This document shows positions 8,304 to 17,615 of a DNA stretch of 64,000 bases, piece after piece. Under the pieces are notes generated by a model that saw nothing but the letters and a program-made list of their open reading frames with translations, did not search any database and was not told the origin of the DNA. The stretch spans positions 68,473-132,472 of the forward strand of contig NZ_JAEL01000004.1 in the NCBI RefSeq assembly GCF_000518885.1, written 5' to 3'. Every line of letters begins with the position of its first letter. Position 1 is the first letter of the stretch. Source of the DNA: Bacillus sp. J33. GTDB taxonomy: Bacteria; Bacillota; Bacilli; Bacillales; Cytobacillaceae. Both the position numbers and the translations under genes were made by a program.

Positions 8304-8332
8304 TTAACCATTTAAGCGTACTGTTGTATAAT
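8304..8332 (+). promoter_or_regulatory. Sigma-A promoter of purU
   Basis: TTAACC (8304-8309) and TATAAT (8327-8332) are 17 bp apart. The start codon lies 34 bp downstream of the -10. Confidence 0.75.
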
Positions 8333-8366
8333 GTTTTTCATTACTTTATAGAGAGGTTTTTATCAC

Positions 8367-9266
8367 ATGAATTCCACAATTAATAATCAAATAGCACTAT
8401 TTCAAGAACGAAATCAAAATCGCGGACGCCTTTTAGTTAGTTGTCCTGACCAGCCTGGGATTGTATCAGCGATCTCAAAGTTTTTGTTTTCATATAATGC
8501 AAATATTATTGAATCAAGCCAATATTCAACAAATCCTGAAGGCGGAACATTCTTTATTCGCATCGAATTTGAATGCCCACAATTAAAAGAAAAAGCAAAG
8601 GACATGGAGCAGCAATTTACACAAATCGCTGAGGAATTTTCAATGGATTGGACGTTTACACATGTGTACAAGGTAAAAAAGACAGCGATCTTTGTGTCAA
8701 AAGAACTGCACTGCCTGCTTGAGCTTTTATGGGAGTGGCAAAGCGGCGATTTAATGACAGACATTGCCCTCGTCATCAGCAATCATGAAGAAGCGAGAGA
8801 TATTGTCGAAGGATTGAATATTCCTTTCTATTATATACCGGCAAACAAGGATATTCGCGAACAGGTTGAAGAAAAACAACTGCATCTGCTAAAAGAGTAT
8901 GATATTGACTTAATTATTTTGGCGCGCTATATGCAGATCTTAACACCAGCATTTGTGGAGGCAAATCCAAAGAAAATCATCAATATCCATCATTCCTTTT
9001 TGCCTGCCTTTATCGGAGCACGACCATATGAACAAGCATTTAACCGTGGTGTTAAACTAATTGGGGCAACCTCGCACTATGTCACAAACGATCTTGATGA
9101 AGGTCCAATTATTGAACAAGACATAAACCGTGTCGATCACCGCGATGATGTCGACAGCCTGAAAAAAATCGGCCGCTCCATTGAACGCAGCGTACTGGCA
9201 AGAGCAGTGAAATGGCATTTAGAAGACCGGATTATTGTGCATCAGAATAAAACGATTGTATTTTAA
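8367..9266 (+). CDS. purU: Formyltetrahydrofolate deformylase
   Basis: 299 residues. An N-terminal ACT domain (about 20-100, LLVSCPDQPGIVSAIS) is followed by a formyl-transferase fold with the catalytic region IINIHHSFLPAFIGARPYEQA and the Asp-bearing ATSHYVTNDLDEGPIIEQ. PurU hydrolyses 10-formyl-THF to THF and formate, balancing one-carbon pools and supplying formate for PurT; the ACT domain senses Met/Gly in known members. ATG at 8367 has GAGAGG upstream. Monocistronic by layout. Confidence 0.95.
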   Translation: MNSTINNQIALFQERNQNRGRLLVSCPDQPGIVSAISKFLFSYNANIIESSQYSTNPEGGTFFIRIEFECPQLKEKAKDMEQQFTQIAEEFSMDWTFTHVYKVKKTAIFVSKELHCLLELLWEWQSGDLMTDIALVISNHEEARDIVEGLNIPFYYIPANKDIREQVEEKQLHLLKEYDIDLIILARYMQILTPAFVEANPKKIINIHHSFLPAFIGARPYEQAFNRGVKLIGATSHYVTNDLDEGPIIEQDINRVDHRDDVDSLKKIGRSIERSVLARAVKWHLEDRIIVHQNKTIVF

Positions 9267-9302
9267 TGTGGATCCCCTTTTTGAGAGATTTTTTCATTTA
9301 TT

Positions 9303-9565
9303 ATGTCATATACAGGTAAATACTTAAGAAAAACGCAGGCGCCTTGCCCAAGTAACGCAGACTATGAACGCCACGTCCCCTGGCAGCCTCTGCATGCCCA
9401 GCGTCATCCCCAAAGCAGCCGATTTTGGTCGTGCGATGAATTTGCTGACGAAGCTTCCCTTGTCCTGCGGGCCTCAAGCATAAGACGAGCTTCCCGGGAA
9501 GGCGTTTTTTGCCTTTCTGGGAGTCCTCATTTTTATGCTGGTACCAGACAAACTCTCCTTTAAAT
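9303..9565. repeat. GC-rich intergenic element of unknown nature
   Basis: A block clearly richer in G+C than its flanks. It holds an imperfect hairpin around 9489-9530 (arms GCTTCCCGGGAAGGC and GCCTTTCTGGGAG, loop of six T). The 86-codon frame across it has no ribosome binding site and an unnatural composition, so I do not call it a gene. It could be a dispersed repeat or a structured RNA; position beside an IS110 remnant favours a mobile origin. Confidence 0.35.
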
Positions 9566-9651
9566 TTCGCTAGCTTTACATATGAATCATTGAGTTCTCC
9601 TACAATTCTTGGATTCCAGTAATCATTAAATAACGTAAACTTTTCAGCTAG

Positions 9652-10250
9652 CTACTAGACTGGATTAAAGAGCATGATTGTACTCATGTTTCCATGGAAA
9701 GCAAAAGTGTTTACTGGAAACCGATTGTGAATTTACTAGGAAGGATTGAATTTTTAGTAGTTAATGCCCAACACATCAAGGCTGTTCCAGAGCGAAAAAC
9801 AGATGTCAATGATGCCGGGTGGATTGCGAAACTTCTTCGTCATGGATTATTAAAACCGGGTTTTATTCCCGACCGAAATCAAAGAGAGTTACGGGAGTTA
9901 GTTCGCTATCGTCGAAGTATCATACAAGTGCGAGCTAGACAACAGAACCGAATTCAAGGGTTGGAAGGGGCAAACATCAAGCTTAGGTCCGTTGCTTCAG
10001 AAATTATGGGTGTTTCATCTTTGGAAATGCTTCGTGCAATTGCGGATGGAGAAGGTGATCCTGTTATGCCTGCAGCTTTGCCCGCAAAACGTTAAAAAAG
10101 AAAAAGGATGAACTTGAGTTAGCCTTACGAGGATACATTAGTCCTCATCAACGGATGATGCTCAAAACAATCCTTGCACATATGGACTTTCTAACAGCAC
10201 AAATTGAGATGTTATGGCAAACTGGACCGTTTTTATTAAAGAAATCATGA
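9652..10250 (+). mobile_element. IS110-family transposase remnant (frameshifted, truncated)
   Basis: From about 9661 the frame reads like the N-terminal DEDD domain of IS110 transposases: WIKEHDCTHVSMES, YWKPIVNLL, VVNAQHIKAVPERKTDVNDAGWIAKLL, ELRELVRYRR. Near 10085 the homology shifts by one base into KKKKDELELALRGYISPHQRMMLK and stops at 10250. The N-terminal catalytic Asp region and the whole C-terminal transposase_20 half are missing. No intact ends were found. Confidence 0.85.
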
Positions 10251-10370
10251 AAATGGTCTTAGTTTTGTCTGTTTTTTTTCCTGGGCTATAGCACCCATTT
10301 GGATAGGACTTATATGTTTGACCTTGTTTGGTATAATTTTTGTTAAATCTACTATACTAAATTGTAACTT

Positions 10371-11687
10371 TCAGACCCCATCCTCTAGGTGCCATATTTT
10401 CTTATTTAATTTAGGAATATACATGACCAAGAAGCCAGATCGGCCAATAGTATAGATAATAAAGGCAAGCCATAGGCCATGATTATGCCAGATTGGGGTT
10501 ATTGTAATTTGTATAATGATATAGATAATCATTGCGTAAATCATAGAGTTTCGAACGGGGGCAATTTCGGTCGCTCCTGTAAAGACACCATAAATAACAA
10601 GGCCAAAACAAGCAGCAAACGGATAGATGATGAGCCATGCTCCATATTTAGCTGCATGTTCGATAACACTAGATAAATTTGTAAACATCCCGATAATAAT
10701 TTCTTGAAATAATCCATATACACAGGCTGTAACAAAAGCCGTTATCACCGACCATTGCCTAGATAAAGTAAGCGTTTTTTTAAATAATTTATGGTCATTG
10801 GATCCTATCGCTTTGCCAGCAAGAATACTAGAGGCATTAGCGAATCCATCAAATAAATAAGCCATTATGTAATGAATTTGAAATAATACAGCGTTGGCAG
10901 CTAGAATTTCAGTACCATACGAAGCACCTTTTGCTGTAAACATATTAATAACCACCAATAAACAAATCGTTCGAATAAACAAATCCTTGTTAACGTTAAA
11001 CATTTTTTTCATAGATTGTGTATCTATAAGTACTTGGATAGATGGTATTCTCCACTCTAACGGTGATGCCTTCAAAACGATGAGCAACCCTAATATGAAG
11101 GCTGTAATTTCAGCAATTAAAGTGGCCGCAGCGACCCCTTTTACGGCAAAAGAAAAGACATGGACAAAAAGAATAGCCAAAGTCATATTCAAAACATTCA
11201 TTAACACTTGTAAATATAAAGATTCTTTAATCTTAGCCATCCCCATTAACCAGCCAAGAATAACATAATTCATCAATACAAATGGGGCTCCCCATATTCG
11301 AATGCGAAAATATTCAACTGCAAACTTACTTACATCAGAATCAGGTGAAATCAATATGAGAGTTGTATATTCAATCGGCCATTGTAAGAGAATAAAACAC
11401 ATCCCTACAATTAAAGCTAATAAAAATGGGCGTGATAAAGCAAGTACTTCTTGAGTTGAATCGCTTGCCCCGTTAGCTTGTGCGGCAAAAGCAGATGTGC
11501 TGACCCTTAAAAAACCGAATACCCAGTACAAAGTGTTAAAAATAAGGGTCCCAACGGCAACACCTCCAATATAAGCAGGATTAGGCAATTGCCCGGCTAC
11601 GGCTGTATCTACAGCCCCTAATAATGGCTGTGTCATCGTGGAAATCGTTAGAGGGATCGCCAAAGCAAGATATGCACGATGATTCAT
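10371..11687 (-). CDS. MATE-family multidrug/toxin efflux transporter
   Basis: 438 residues with 12 hydrophobic segments in two homologous halves, typical of MATE exporters that use Na+ or H+ gradients; the N terminus (LTISTMTQPLLGAVDTAVAGQL) matches the DinF-like branch. ATG 11687 follows GGAGGAAAG. It lies 90 bp after nikE on the same strand behind a weak terminator, so partial co-transcription with the metal importer is possible. Substrate unknown. A role in exporting a metallophore for the neighbouring importer is conceivable but untested. Confidence 0.88.
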   Translation of the reverse strand: MNHRAYLALAIPLTISTMTQPLLGAVDTAVAGQLPNPAYIGGVAVGTLIFNTLYWVFGFLRVSTSAFAAQANGASDSTQEVLALSRPFLLALIVGMCFILLQWPIEYTTLILISPDSDVSKFAVEYFRIRIWGAPFVLMNYVILGWLMGMAKIKESLYLQVLMNVLNMTLAILFVHVFSFAVKGVAAATLIAEITAFILGLLIVLKASPLEWRIPSIQVLIDTQSMKKMFNVNKDLFIRTICLLVVINMFTAKGASYGTEILAANAVLFQIHYIMAYLFDGFANASSILAGKAIGSNDHKLFKKTLTLSRQWSVITAFVTACVYGLFQEIIIGMFTNLSSVIEHAAKYGAWLIIYPFAACFGLVIYGVFTGATEIAPVRNSMIYAMIIYIIIQITITPIWHNHGLWLAFIIYTIGRSGFLVMYIPKLNKKIWHLEDGV

Positions 11688-11711
11688 CCAACTTTCCTCC
11701 TTCTAAAACCA

Positions 11712-11742
11712 AAGCCCCGATTATAGGAAGAGATCGGGACTT
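11712..11742 (-). terminator. Weak terminator between nikE and the MATE gene
   Basis: Ten-base arms (11733-11742 and 11712-11721) with one G-T pair, followed on the minus strand by TGGTTTT. The broken T-run suggests partial read-through. Confidence 0.55.
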
Positions 11743-11776
11743 GGAATAAAAATAAATACGATTATCTTAAGTATTG

Positions 11777-12589
11777 CTAATCATTTGTTCTAATAGAACG
11801 AAAGCGCGGGTGCTCGGCAAGTATGGAGCCTCTCATTTCTTTAACAACAGGATGATCTGAAGCAAAAAACTGATTTTTTGAATCGTATAGCTCGACTAAT
11901 TCTCCTTTTTCTAGAACAGCTAATGTATCACTAATCGTATAGGCAGCTTTAATATCATGTGTAATAAAAAGATAAGACAACCCGAGCTCTTCTTTTAGCT
12001 CCCTTAATAATTCTAAAATAAGATTTTGATTTACCATATCCAGACTGCTTACAGATTCGTCTAAGACGATCAGCTTTGGCTTGAGTGAGATTGCTCTGGC
12101 AATATTGATCCTCTGCAATTGCCCGCCGCTAAATTGATGCGGATATTTTTTTAAATCCCCTTCACTTAACCCTACCCTCTCCAATAATTCAACAACGGTT
12201 CGTTTTTGTTCAGCTGCTGTTAGCTTTTCATAGTTTTCTAACGGCTCTGCAATAATACGTTCGGCCGTCATGCGGGGATTGACCGATGAGTATGAATCCT
12301 GAAAGACAGCTTGAAGATCACGGCGGATTTTTTGGCGAGCATGCTTATCAGCGGTATAAATATCATGCCCTTGAAACAGAACTTGGCCATATTTTGGCCG
12401 TTCCAAACCAAGAATTACTTTTCCTAAAGTACTTTTACCAGCTCCGCTCGTACCCAGCATTCCTAAGCATGTTCCTTCCTCGATAGAGAGTGATATATCA
12501 GAAAGTACTTTTTTAGAACGGTCTTTCCAATTGAAAACCTTTCGGGATCCGTAGCTATGAGTTACTTCATTTACTAATAATAAACTCAT
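11777..12589 (-). CDS. nikE: Nickel/peptide-type ABC transporter ATPase (NikE-like)
   Basis: About 270 residues. Walker A GTSGAGKST, signature FSGGQLQRINIARA, Walker B LIVLDESVSSLD and the H-loop FITHDIKAA are all intact. It is the second ATPase of the five-gene importer and drives uptake with NikD. ATG at 12589 follows AAGGGGTG; the earlier TTG at 12607 overlaps the nikD stop. Order A-B-C-D-E is the same as in the Escherichia coli nik operon and in staphylococcal cnt systems. Confidence 0.88.
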   Translation of the reverse strand: MSLLLVNEVTHSYGSRKVFNWKDRSKKVLSDISLSIEEGTCLGMLGTSGAGKSTLGKVILGLERPKYGQVLFQGHDIYTADKHARQKIRRDLQAVFQDSYSSVNPRMTAERIIAEPLENYEKLTAAEQKRTVVELLERVGLSEGDLKKYPHQFSGGQLQRINIARAISLKPKLIVLDESVSSLDMVNQNLILELLRELKEELGLSYLFITHDIKAAYTISDTLAVLEKGELVELYDSKNQFFASDHPVVKEMRGSILAEHPRFRSIRTND

Positions 12590-12603
12590 TTGTTCACCCC
12601 TTA

Positions 12604-13431
12604 TCAAGCCAAATGGATGATCGTTTCATCTAAATGTAATATTGAGCGTGCATTTAATAGTTTCTTCGTATACTCATGCTGTGGCTTATCAAATAACTGA
12701 AACACATCCGCTTTTTCTACTATTCTGCCATTCTGCATGACGGCTACGTCATCTGCCATTTCAGAAATGACTCCAAGATCATGGGAGATTAATAAAATAG
12801 CTGACCCATATTCAGAGCGAACTTTATCTAAGTGGTGCAGCACTCTCTTCTGATTATTTACGTCAAGTGCAGTTGTCGGTTCATCGGCAATAATGACAGC
12901 TGGATGCAAGCATGCCGCAATAGCGATCATCACCCGTTGAAGCATGCCGCCGCTCAATTGAAAAGGATAGTTTTTCAAAATCCTAGCGGGATTTGGCAAG
13001 TTCACATGATGCAACGCCTCGATGGCAAGTTCAGCTGCTTGTTTTTTATTCCATTGCGTATGTGAACGGATGGTTTCAATAAATTGATGGCCAATAGTAA
13101 AAACGGGCGTAAAAGCATTCATCGGGTTTTGCATAATAAAGGCTATATCCTTGCCACGGACCTTGCGCATTTCTTTTTCGTCCAATCCGTTCAATTTGCG
13201 TCCTTGTAATACTATACTTCCTTCAACATTTGATGTTTTCCGATCAAGCAGTTGAAGAATGGACATACTTGTGACGGTTTTACCGCATCCGCTTTCTCCA
13301 ACAAGACCAAGTACTCTCCCCCGCTTTAGTTCAAAATTGATATCTTGAACGAGGGTGGTACTACCATTTATCGAGTTTACCTCTACATGTAAATTTCTAA
13401 CTTCTAACACATTCGACTGTTCAATTCCCAT
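12604..13431 (-). CDS. nikD: Nickel/peptide-type ABC transporter ATPase (NikD-like)
   Basis: About 275 residues with Walker A GESGCGKT, signature LSGGMLQRVMIAIA, Walker B VIIADEPTTALD and H-loop LISHDLG. ATG 13431 is favoured over the in-frame ATG at 13440 because GAGG sits nine bases before it and abuts the first. It is packed between nikC (gap 15 bp) and nikE. Forms the ATPase pair with NikE. Confidence 0.88.
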   Translation of the reverse strand: MGIEQSNVLEVRNLHVEVNSINGSTTLVQDINFELKRGRVLGLVGESGCGKTVTSMSILQLLDRKTSNVEGSIVLQGRKLNGLDEKEMRKVRGKDIAFIMQNPMNAFTPVFTIGHQFIETIRSHTQWNKKQAAELAIEALHHVNLPNPARILKNYPFQLSGGMLQRVMIAIAACLHPAVIIADEPTTALDVNNQKRVLHHLDKVRSEYGSAILLISHDLGVISEMADDVAVMQNGRIVEKADVFQLFDKPQHEYTKKLLNARSILHLDETIIHLA

Positions 13432-13446
13432 TACTCTCATCCTCTT

Positions 13447-14283
13447 TTAAAATCGACGCTTCACACCGTAACGTTCTGATAACGCTTCGCCAAGTAAATT
13501 GAATGTTATAATAACGAGCATAATCATTAAACCTGGATAGAGCATCAATTCTGGATTTGTCCGAATATACGATTTTCCTTCGTGAATCATCGCTCCCCAT
13601 TCTGGTGTAGGCGGCTGTACGCCTAACCCCAAAAACGACATAGCTGATATATCCATAATGGCCCAGCCCATTTCTAAAGTACCCATTACGACAAGTGGAG
13701 GGAGCACATTTGGAACAATATGATTTTTAATAATCTTCCACTGAGATGAGCCGCTTATTTTTGCAGCTGCAATAAAGTCTTGTTCTTTCAGACTAAGCAC
13801 CATTCCCCGGAACATCCTTGCGTAATAGACCCATTGCACAAGCATTAACGCTAAGATAACTTGCGGAAGTCCAGGTCCGAATATTCCAACCAGTCCAAGA
13901 ATAAGGATAAGATTTGGGAAAGCCATAATACCATCACAAAACCTCATTAAAATATGATCAACTAGGCCGCCTTTATATCCTGAAAAGGTTCCAACAAGTA
14001 AACCAATGGCTAATGATGAAATGAAAATAAGCATCGCAAAGCCTAACGAAATACGTGTCCCATATAAGATGCGTGATAAAATACATCTGCCTAAATGATC
14101 GGTTCCTAATGGAAATTGCCATGATGGGGAATGCAGTTTATAAGCTAAATTAACAGCAATGGGATCATTTGGAGCAATCCAGGGAGCAAATATAGCAAGG
14201 ATAAAAAGAATACCTAATATCATGGTACATATGGGAATCACTATTTGGCTACTGAATATCTTTCGTATACTTATGATCATCAC
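13447..14283 (-). CDS. nikC: Nickel/peptide-type ABC transporter permease (NikC-like)
   Basis: 278 residues with six membrane spans. It has the DppC/NikC N-terminal domain, LGTDHLGRCILSRILYGTRISL, and the EAA-type coupling loop AAKISGSSQWKIIKNHI. The gene overlaps the nikB stop (GTGATG; start either GTG 14283 or ATG 14280, one codon apart), showing translational coupling. Confidence 0.88.
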   Translation of the reverse strand: MMIISIRKIFSSQIVIPICTMILGILFILAIFAPWIAPNDPIAVNLAYKLHSPSWQFPLGTDHLGRCILSRILYGTRISLGFAMLIFISSLAIGLLVGTFSGYKGGLVDHILMRFCDGIMAFPNLILILGLVGIFGPGLPQVILALMLVQWVYYARMFRGMVLSLKEQDFIAAAKISGSSQWKIIKNHIVPNVLPPLVVMGTLEMGWAIMDISAMSFLGLGVQPPTPEWGAMIHEGKSYIRTNPELMLYPGLMIMLVIITFNLLGEALSERYGVKRRF

Positions 14284-15221
14284 TGCTGCCCTTCTTTCCT
14301 TGAAATGCGCGGGTCAATACACATTTGAATAAGATCAACAAAAAGGCTGCTAATAATAAATAAGCTAGCTGCAATTAATACATAGCATTGAATGACAGGT
14401 AAATCACGATTAAAAATAGCTTCAATAAAATACCGGCCAAACCCGGGCCAAGAAAAAACCGCTTCAACAATAATCGTTCCCGTCAGAAGTTTCCCAAGGT
14501 TCATTCCAAGTCCAGTAATCATCGGAGAAATCGCAATCCTCAAAACATGTTTCGCCATAATGGTCTTTTCTTTAATTCCTCGCGTTCGTGCAAATAATAC
14601 ATATGGCTCTGTCAAATTTTCAAGAACGCTGGCACGCAGCAATCTTGTATACATTGCGATTAAGGGAAGAGCCAATGTTATGGAAGGCAAAACAAGATGC
14701 TGCCATGTCCCAATTCCCTCAACTGGGAAAAGGTCAAGTTTAACAGAAAAGAAAAAAATGAATATGTAACCTAGCCAAAAAGAGGGGATGGATGCCCCTA
14801 AAAACGAAAGAAAACGGCTAAAATGGTCAATTAAACTATTTTTCTTTACTCCAGCAAGAAAGCCTAGAGGGATACTTACGAACACTGCTATTAATATACT
14901 CCCAAGAGCTAGCTGAATGGTAGCTGGCATTCGGTATGTAACCTCGTCCCAAATTGGCTTATTCGAAACATAAGATATGCCAAAATCAAGTTGGCATATC
15001 TTAATAATAGAATTTACATATTGAATAAGGAATGGTTCGTCTAAACCAAACTCATGTCTTTTCTGAGCCAAAATCTCATCGGTCGGCTGGATATGGGCTG
15101 CTGTTAAATAAGCCTCAGCTGGGTCCACCGGTGAAAGATGAATCATTCCAGACGTTAAGAATGTGGCCAAAAGAAAAACCGGAATTATGGACATAATTCG
15201 TTTCATTATATAGGTGCCCAT
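14280..15221 (-). CDS. nikB: Nickel/peptide-type ABC transporter permease (NikB-like)
   Basis: 313 residues, DppB/NikB type: an N-terminal helix, a large external loop (LSPVDPAEAYL, FGLDEPFLIQY) and the coupling loop ARTRGIKEKTIMAKH. ATG 15221 follows GGAGG. Partner of NikC in the membrane channel. Twelve bases separate it from nikA. Confidence 0.88.
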   Translation of the reverse strand: MGTYIMKRIMSIIPVFLLATFLTSGMIHLSPVDPAEAYLTAAHIQPTDEILAQKRHEFGLDEPFLIQYVNSIIKICQLDFGISYVSNKPIWDEVTYRMPATIQLALGSILIAVFVSIPLGFLAGVKKNSLIDHFSRFLSFLGASIPSFWLGYIFIFFFSVKLDLFPVEGIGTWQHLVLPSITLALPLIAMYTRLLRASVLENLTEPYVLFARTRGIKEKTIMAKHVLRIAISPMITGLGMNLGKLLTGTIIVEAVFSWPGFGRYFIEAIFNRDLPVIQCYVLIAASLFIISSLFVDLIQMCIDPRISRKEGQQ

Positions 15222-15233
15222 GAAAACCTCCTG

Positions 15234-16859
15234 CTACTTATGCTCGATGCTAATTCCTGTGAATGGATGTTCGTCACGATTAGCAGGGAAAGTAAACTTC
15301 GTAATATCCTTTTGATAAATTGCTGTTTTCTTAAGATAAGAAATAGGAATAATCGCTCCTTGGTCTTGGATTGATTTTAAAATAGACGAGTAAAGCTGTT
15401 GACGTTGTTCCTCATCTCTTGTTTGGGGGACCTCTGCCATTTGTTTGAGTAATTCATCTTTGTTCGGGTATGCTGAAATTGCCTCATTAAATCCAAACCC
15501 TTCTGAAGCAACAATGTTTAAGAACGTATGGGGATCATAAGGCGCTCCATAGTTACTAAAGAAATTGATATCAAATTTATTATCTTTGAATCGCTGAACT
15601 TGCTCTGTTAATTCAACCCCAACAATGTTTAATTTAACACCAATGGCTGCCCACTCAGATTGAAGTGTTTCTGCCATTACTTTCTGAATTGATTCTGCTG
15701 AATTATACATCATCTCGATTTCAAGTAACTGTCCATCTTTTTCACGAACAGTTTTCCCTTTAGGAAGCGTCCAGCCTGCTTCATCTAATAACGTTTTCGC
15801 TTTTTCTGCATCATATCCAATTGACTTAACATCAATGTCTTTCGTGTAAGGGAGGTTTGCTGGTAAAATATGATCTGCTTTTTCTTCATATCCAGAAGTG
15901 ATTCCATTAACCATTGCTTCTTTATTAAAACCATAATGCAGCGCTTGTCGTACGCGTTCATCGGAAAGCTGGGCTTTCTTCGTATTTATAACAAGCTGCC
16001 TTGTTGCGACTGGTTCAGAAATGCTAGTTTTATAATTATCAGTGGATTCTAGTTGTTTAAAAGCATCTATACTGATGACACCCTCTCCATAAATAAGGTC
16101 TATGTCACCTTTTTCAAAAGCAAGCACCCTCGTTTCCGCATCAGGTATAATTTTCACCTTGATTTTTTCTACTTTTGGGAGCTCACCCCAATAATTTTCA
16201 TTGCGTTTGTAAATAGTATATTCATCAGCTTTATGCTCTTCTAAAATCCACGGACCTGTACCGATTGGTTCAACGACACCTTTTGCGGTATCACCATCTT
16301 CAGGGAATCCAGCTTCACCTAAAAAACGTACTGGCCGAACAACAGCTAATTCCTGAATAGTTGGATAATATGGTTCAGTTAAAGTCAGTTTAAAAGTATT
16401 TTCGTCAATTACTTCCGTGCGATCTATTTTCGTAATAAAGCCTAACCAACTATGTAATTCAACATTATTTAAAATAGCATCAAAGTTCTTTTTTACAATT
16501 TCTGCATTAAAATTTGTTCCGTCTGAAAATTTCACATCTTGACGCAGATGAAACGTATATACTTTTCCGTCATCAGATATTTCCCATGACTCAGCCAGAT
16601 GCGGTTTTAACTCGCCTCCATCTTGGTAGCTTACTAACGGTTCATACATCATCGACTGAGCAAATAATTGTGATGGATTATAAACATGCGGATTCATTTC
16701 ACCTACATCTCTAGGCCAGGCTATCACTAATATGTTGTCATCTTCGCCTTTGGGCATAGAAGCATCGCTAGCATTTGTGCAGCCAAATAAAAGTGTTGAT
16801 AATACTAGAATAAATGCAATTAAAAATAACTGTCTTTGCCTATTTCCTCCATTAATCAT
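15234..16859 (-). CDS. nikA: Metal (nickel or metallophore) ABC transporter substrate-binding lipoprotein
   Basis: 541 residues. A lipoprotein signal with lipobox LLFGC precedes an SBP_bac_5 domain. The mature protein follows E. coli NikA closely from memory: IAWPRDVGEMNPHVYNPSQLFAQSM, FLGEAGFPEDG, PIGTGPWILEEHK, LINTKKAQ-type hinge, and GAPYDPHTFLN. NikA-type proteins bind Ni or Co as chelates such as Ni-His2, and staphylococcal CntA binds metal-staphylopine. A Fur box 24 bp upstream argues for iron-responsive control, so the ligand may be a metal-chelate and not nickel alone. No cntKLM-like synthesis genes are in view. Confidence 0.88.
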   Translation of the reverse strand: MINGGNRQRQLFLIAFILVLSTLLFGCTNASDASMPKGEDDNILVIAWPRDVGEMNPHVYNPSQLFAQSMMYEPLVSYQDGGELKPHLAESWEISDDGKVYTFHLRQDVKFSDGTNFNAEIVKKNFDAILNNVELHSWLGFITKIDRTEVIDENTFKLTLTEPYYPTIQELAVVRPVRFLGEAGFPEDGDTAKGVVEPIGTGPWILEEHKADEYTIYKRNENYWGELPKVEKIKVKIIPDAETRVLAFEKGDIDLIYGEGVISIDAFKQLESTDNYKTSISEPVATRQLVINTKKAQLSDERVRQALHYGFNKEAMVNGITSGYEEKADHILPANLPYTKDIDVKSIGYDAEKAKTLLDEAGWTLPKGKTVREKDGQLLEIEMMYNSAESIQKVMAETLQSEWAAIGVKLNIVGVELTEQVQRFKDNKFDINFFSNYGAPYDPHTFLNIVASEGFGFNEAISAYPNKDELLKQMAEVPQTRDEEQRQQLYSSILKSIQDQGAIIPISYLKKTAIYQKDITKFTFPANRDEHPFTGISIEHK

Positions 16860-16882
16860 ACTATCTCCCCTTCAGTTGCAAA

Positions 16883-16897
16883 TGATAATCATTTTCA
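16883..16897. promoter_or_regulatory. Fur box upstream of nikA
   Basis: TGATAATCATTTTCA matches the 7-1-7 Fur consensus TGATAATNATTATCA with one mismatch. It lies 24 bp upstream of the nikA start, on the minus-strand operon leader. NikR sites have a different sequence and much wider spacing. Confidence 0.8.
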
Positions 16898-17047
16898 AAT
16901 TCTAATCAGTTTCCATGATACTGTCAAGTCCTAGTTCCATCTGGATATTGAGAGTTTATTTGGACTCTCGGAGAATGAAACTTCTAATTCAGAATATGGA
17001 TTAATCGATAATGGTTCTGACGCCTATATATACTACATTTTGATAAA

Positions 17048-17077
17048 GAAAAAACGAGGCAATGCCCTCGTTTTTTC
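17048..17077. terminator. Bidirectional terminator after the DUF2294 remnant
   Basis: Perfect 12-base arms (17048-17059 and 17066-17077) with A-run and T-run at the outer ends, so it can act on both strands. Confidence 0.9.
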
Positions 17078-17079
17078 TT

Positions 17080-17435
17080 TTATTGATATTTCGCTATAAA
17101 TAATTTAAATACCATCATTCGTTCACCTGTACGAGTGCTTATATCAGTATAAAAATTTTTCACTTTTTCTCCAGTTATCGTTAATATAATATCCTTAAGA
17201 CCTTCTTTACCTGATTCAACCAATTCCGAACGAGTTTTCTTTATAGTTAACATTCCCTCTTTTGTTTTACAAACGGTATATGCAGCTGGTGTTAAAATAC
17301 CTTTTAGATTTACAATTATCATTTCCCTTAATAGATCTGTCTTAACTGATACAGACCCACGCCCAAGAAAAGCTTTTCCCAATGAGTTACTGCCTTACTT
17401 ATCTCAGATTCATAAGAACCTTTAGATCTTTTCAT
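17080..17435 (-). pseudogene. DUF2294 protein gene with a single-base frameshift
   Basis: The C-terminal 100 codons match DUF2294: LGRGSVSVKTDLLREMIIV, LKGILTPAAYTVC, SRTELVE-like SELVESG, FYTDISTRTGERMMVF. The family N terminus is present in another frame: from ATG 17435 it reads MKRSKGSYESEISKAVTHWEK and then meets the rest after one missing base in an AAAA run near 17382. No start with a ribosome binding site exists for the downstream part alone. Either a recent pseudogene or a homopolymer sequencing error. Function of DUF2294 proteins is not firmly known. Confidence 0.8.
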
Positions 17436-17452
17436 AAAATAGAGTACTAAAG

Positions 17453-17479
17453 AAAAGAAGTGCAAATTGCACTTCTTTT
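17453..17479. terminator. 27-base palindromic hairpin, terminator-like
   Basis: Thirteen-base perfect arms around one central base, bounded by AAAA and TTTT. It lies between the VOC gene and the DUF2294 remnant and could end transcripts of either strand. Confidence 0.7.
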
Positions 17480-17615
17480 AACATTTCTTATTACACAAAC
17501 TTGCCCCGTTTGTTGAACATAATAGTTCCCCTGTTTGGTAGCTGATATTGAACATAAATACCCTTTACTTTTAATGCATTATATAACATCCATTTTAAGG
17601 AGCTCTTAAATTAGT

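Noticed and set aside
8060..8366. Possible riboswitch in front of purU
   Set aside because: I could not see the conserved core or pairing of purine, THF or SAM riboswitches; only a plain sigma-A promoter is supported.
9303..9563. 86-codon frame across the GC-rich block
   Set aside because: No ribosome binding site, unusual composition, and the block looks like a repeat or RNA element and not a gene.
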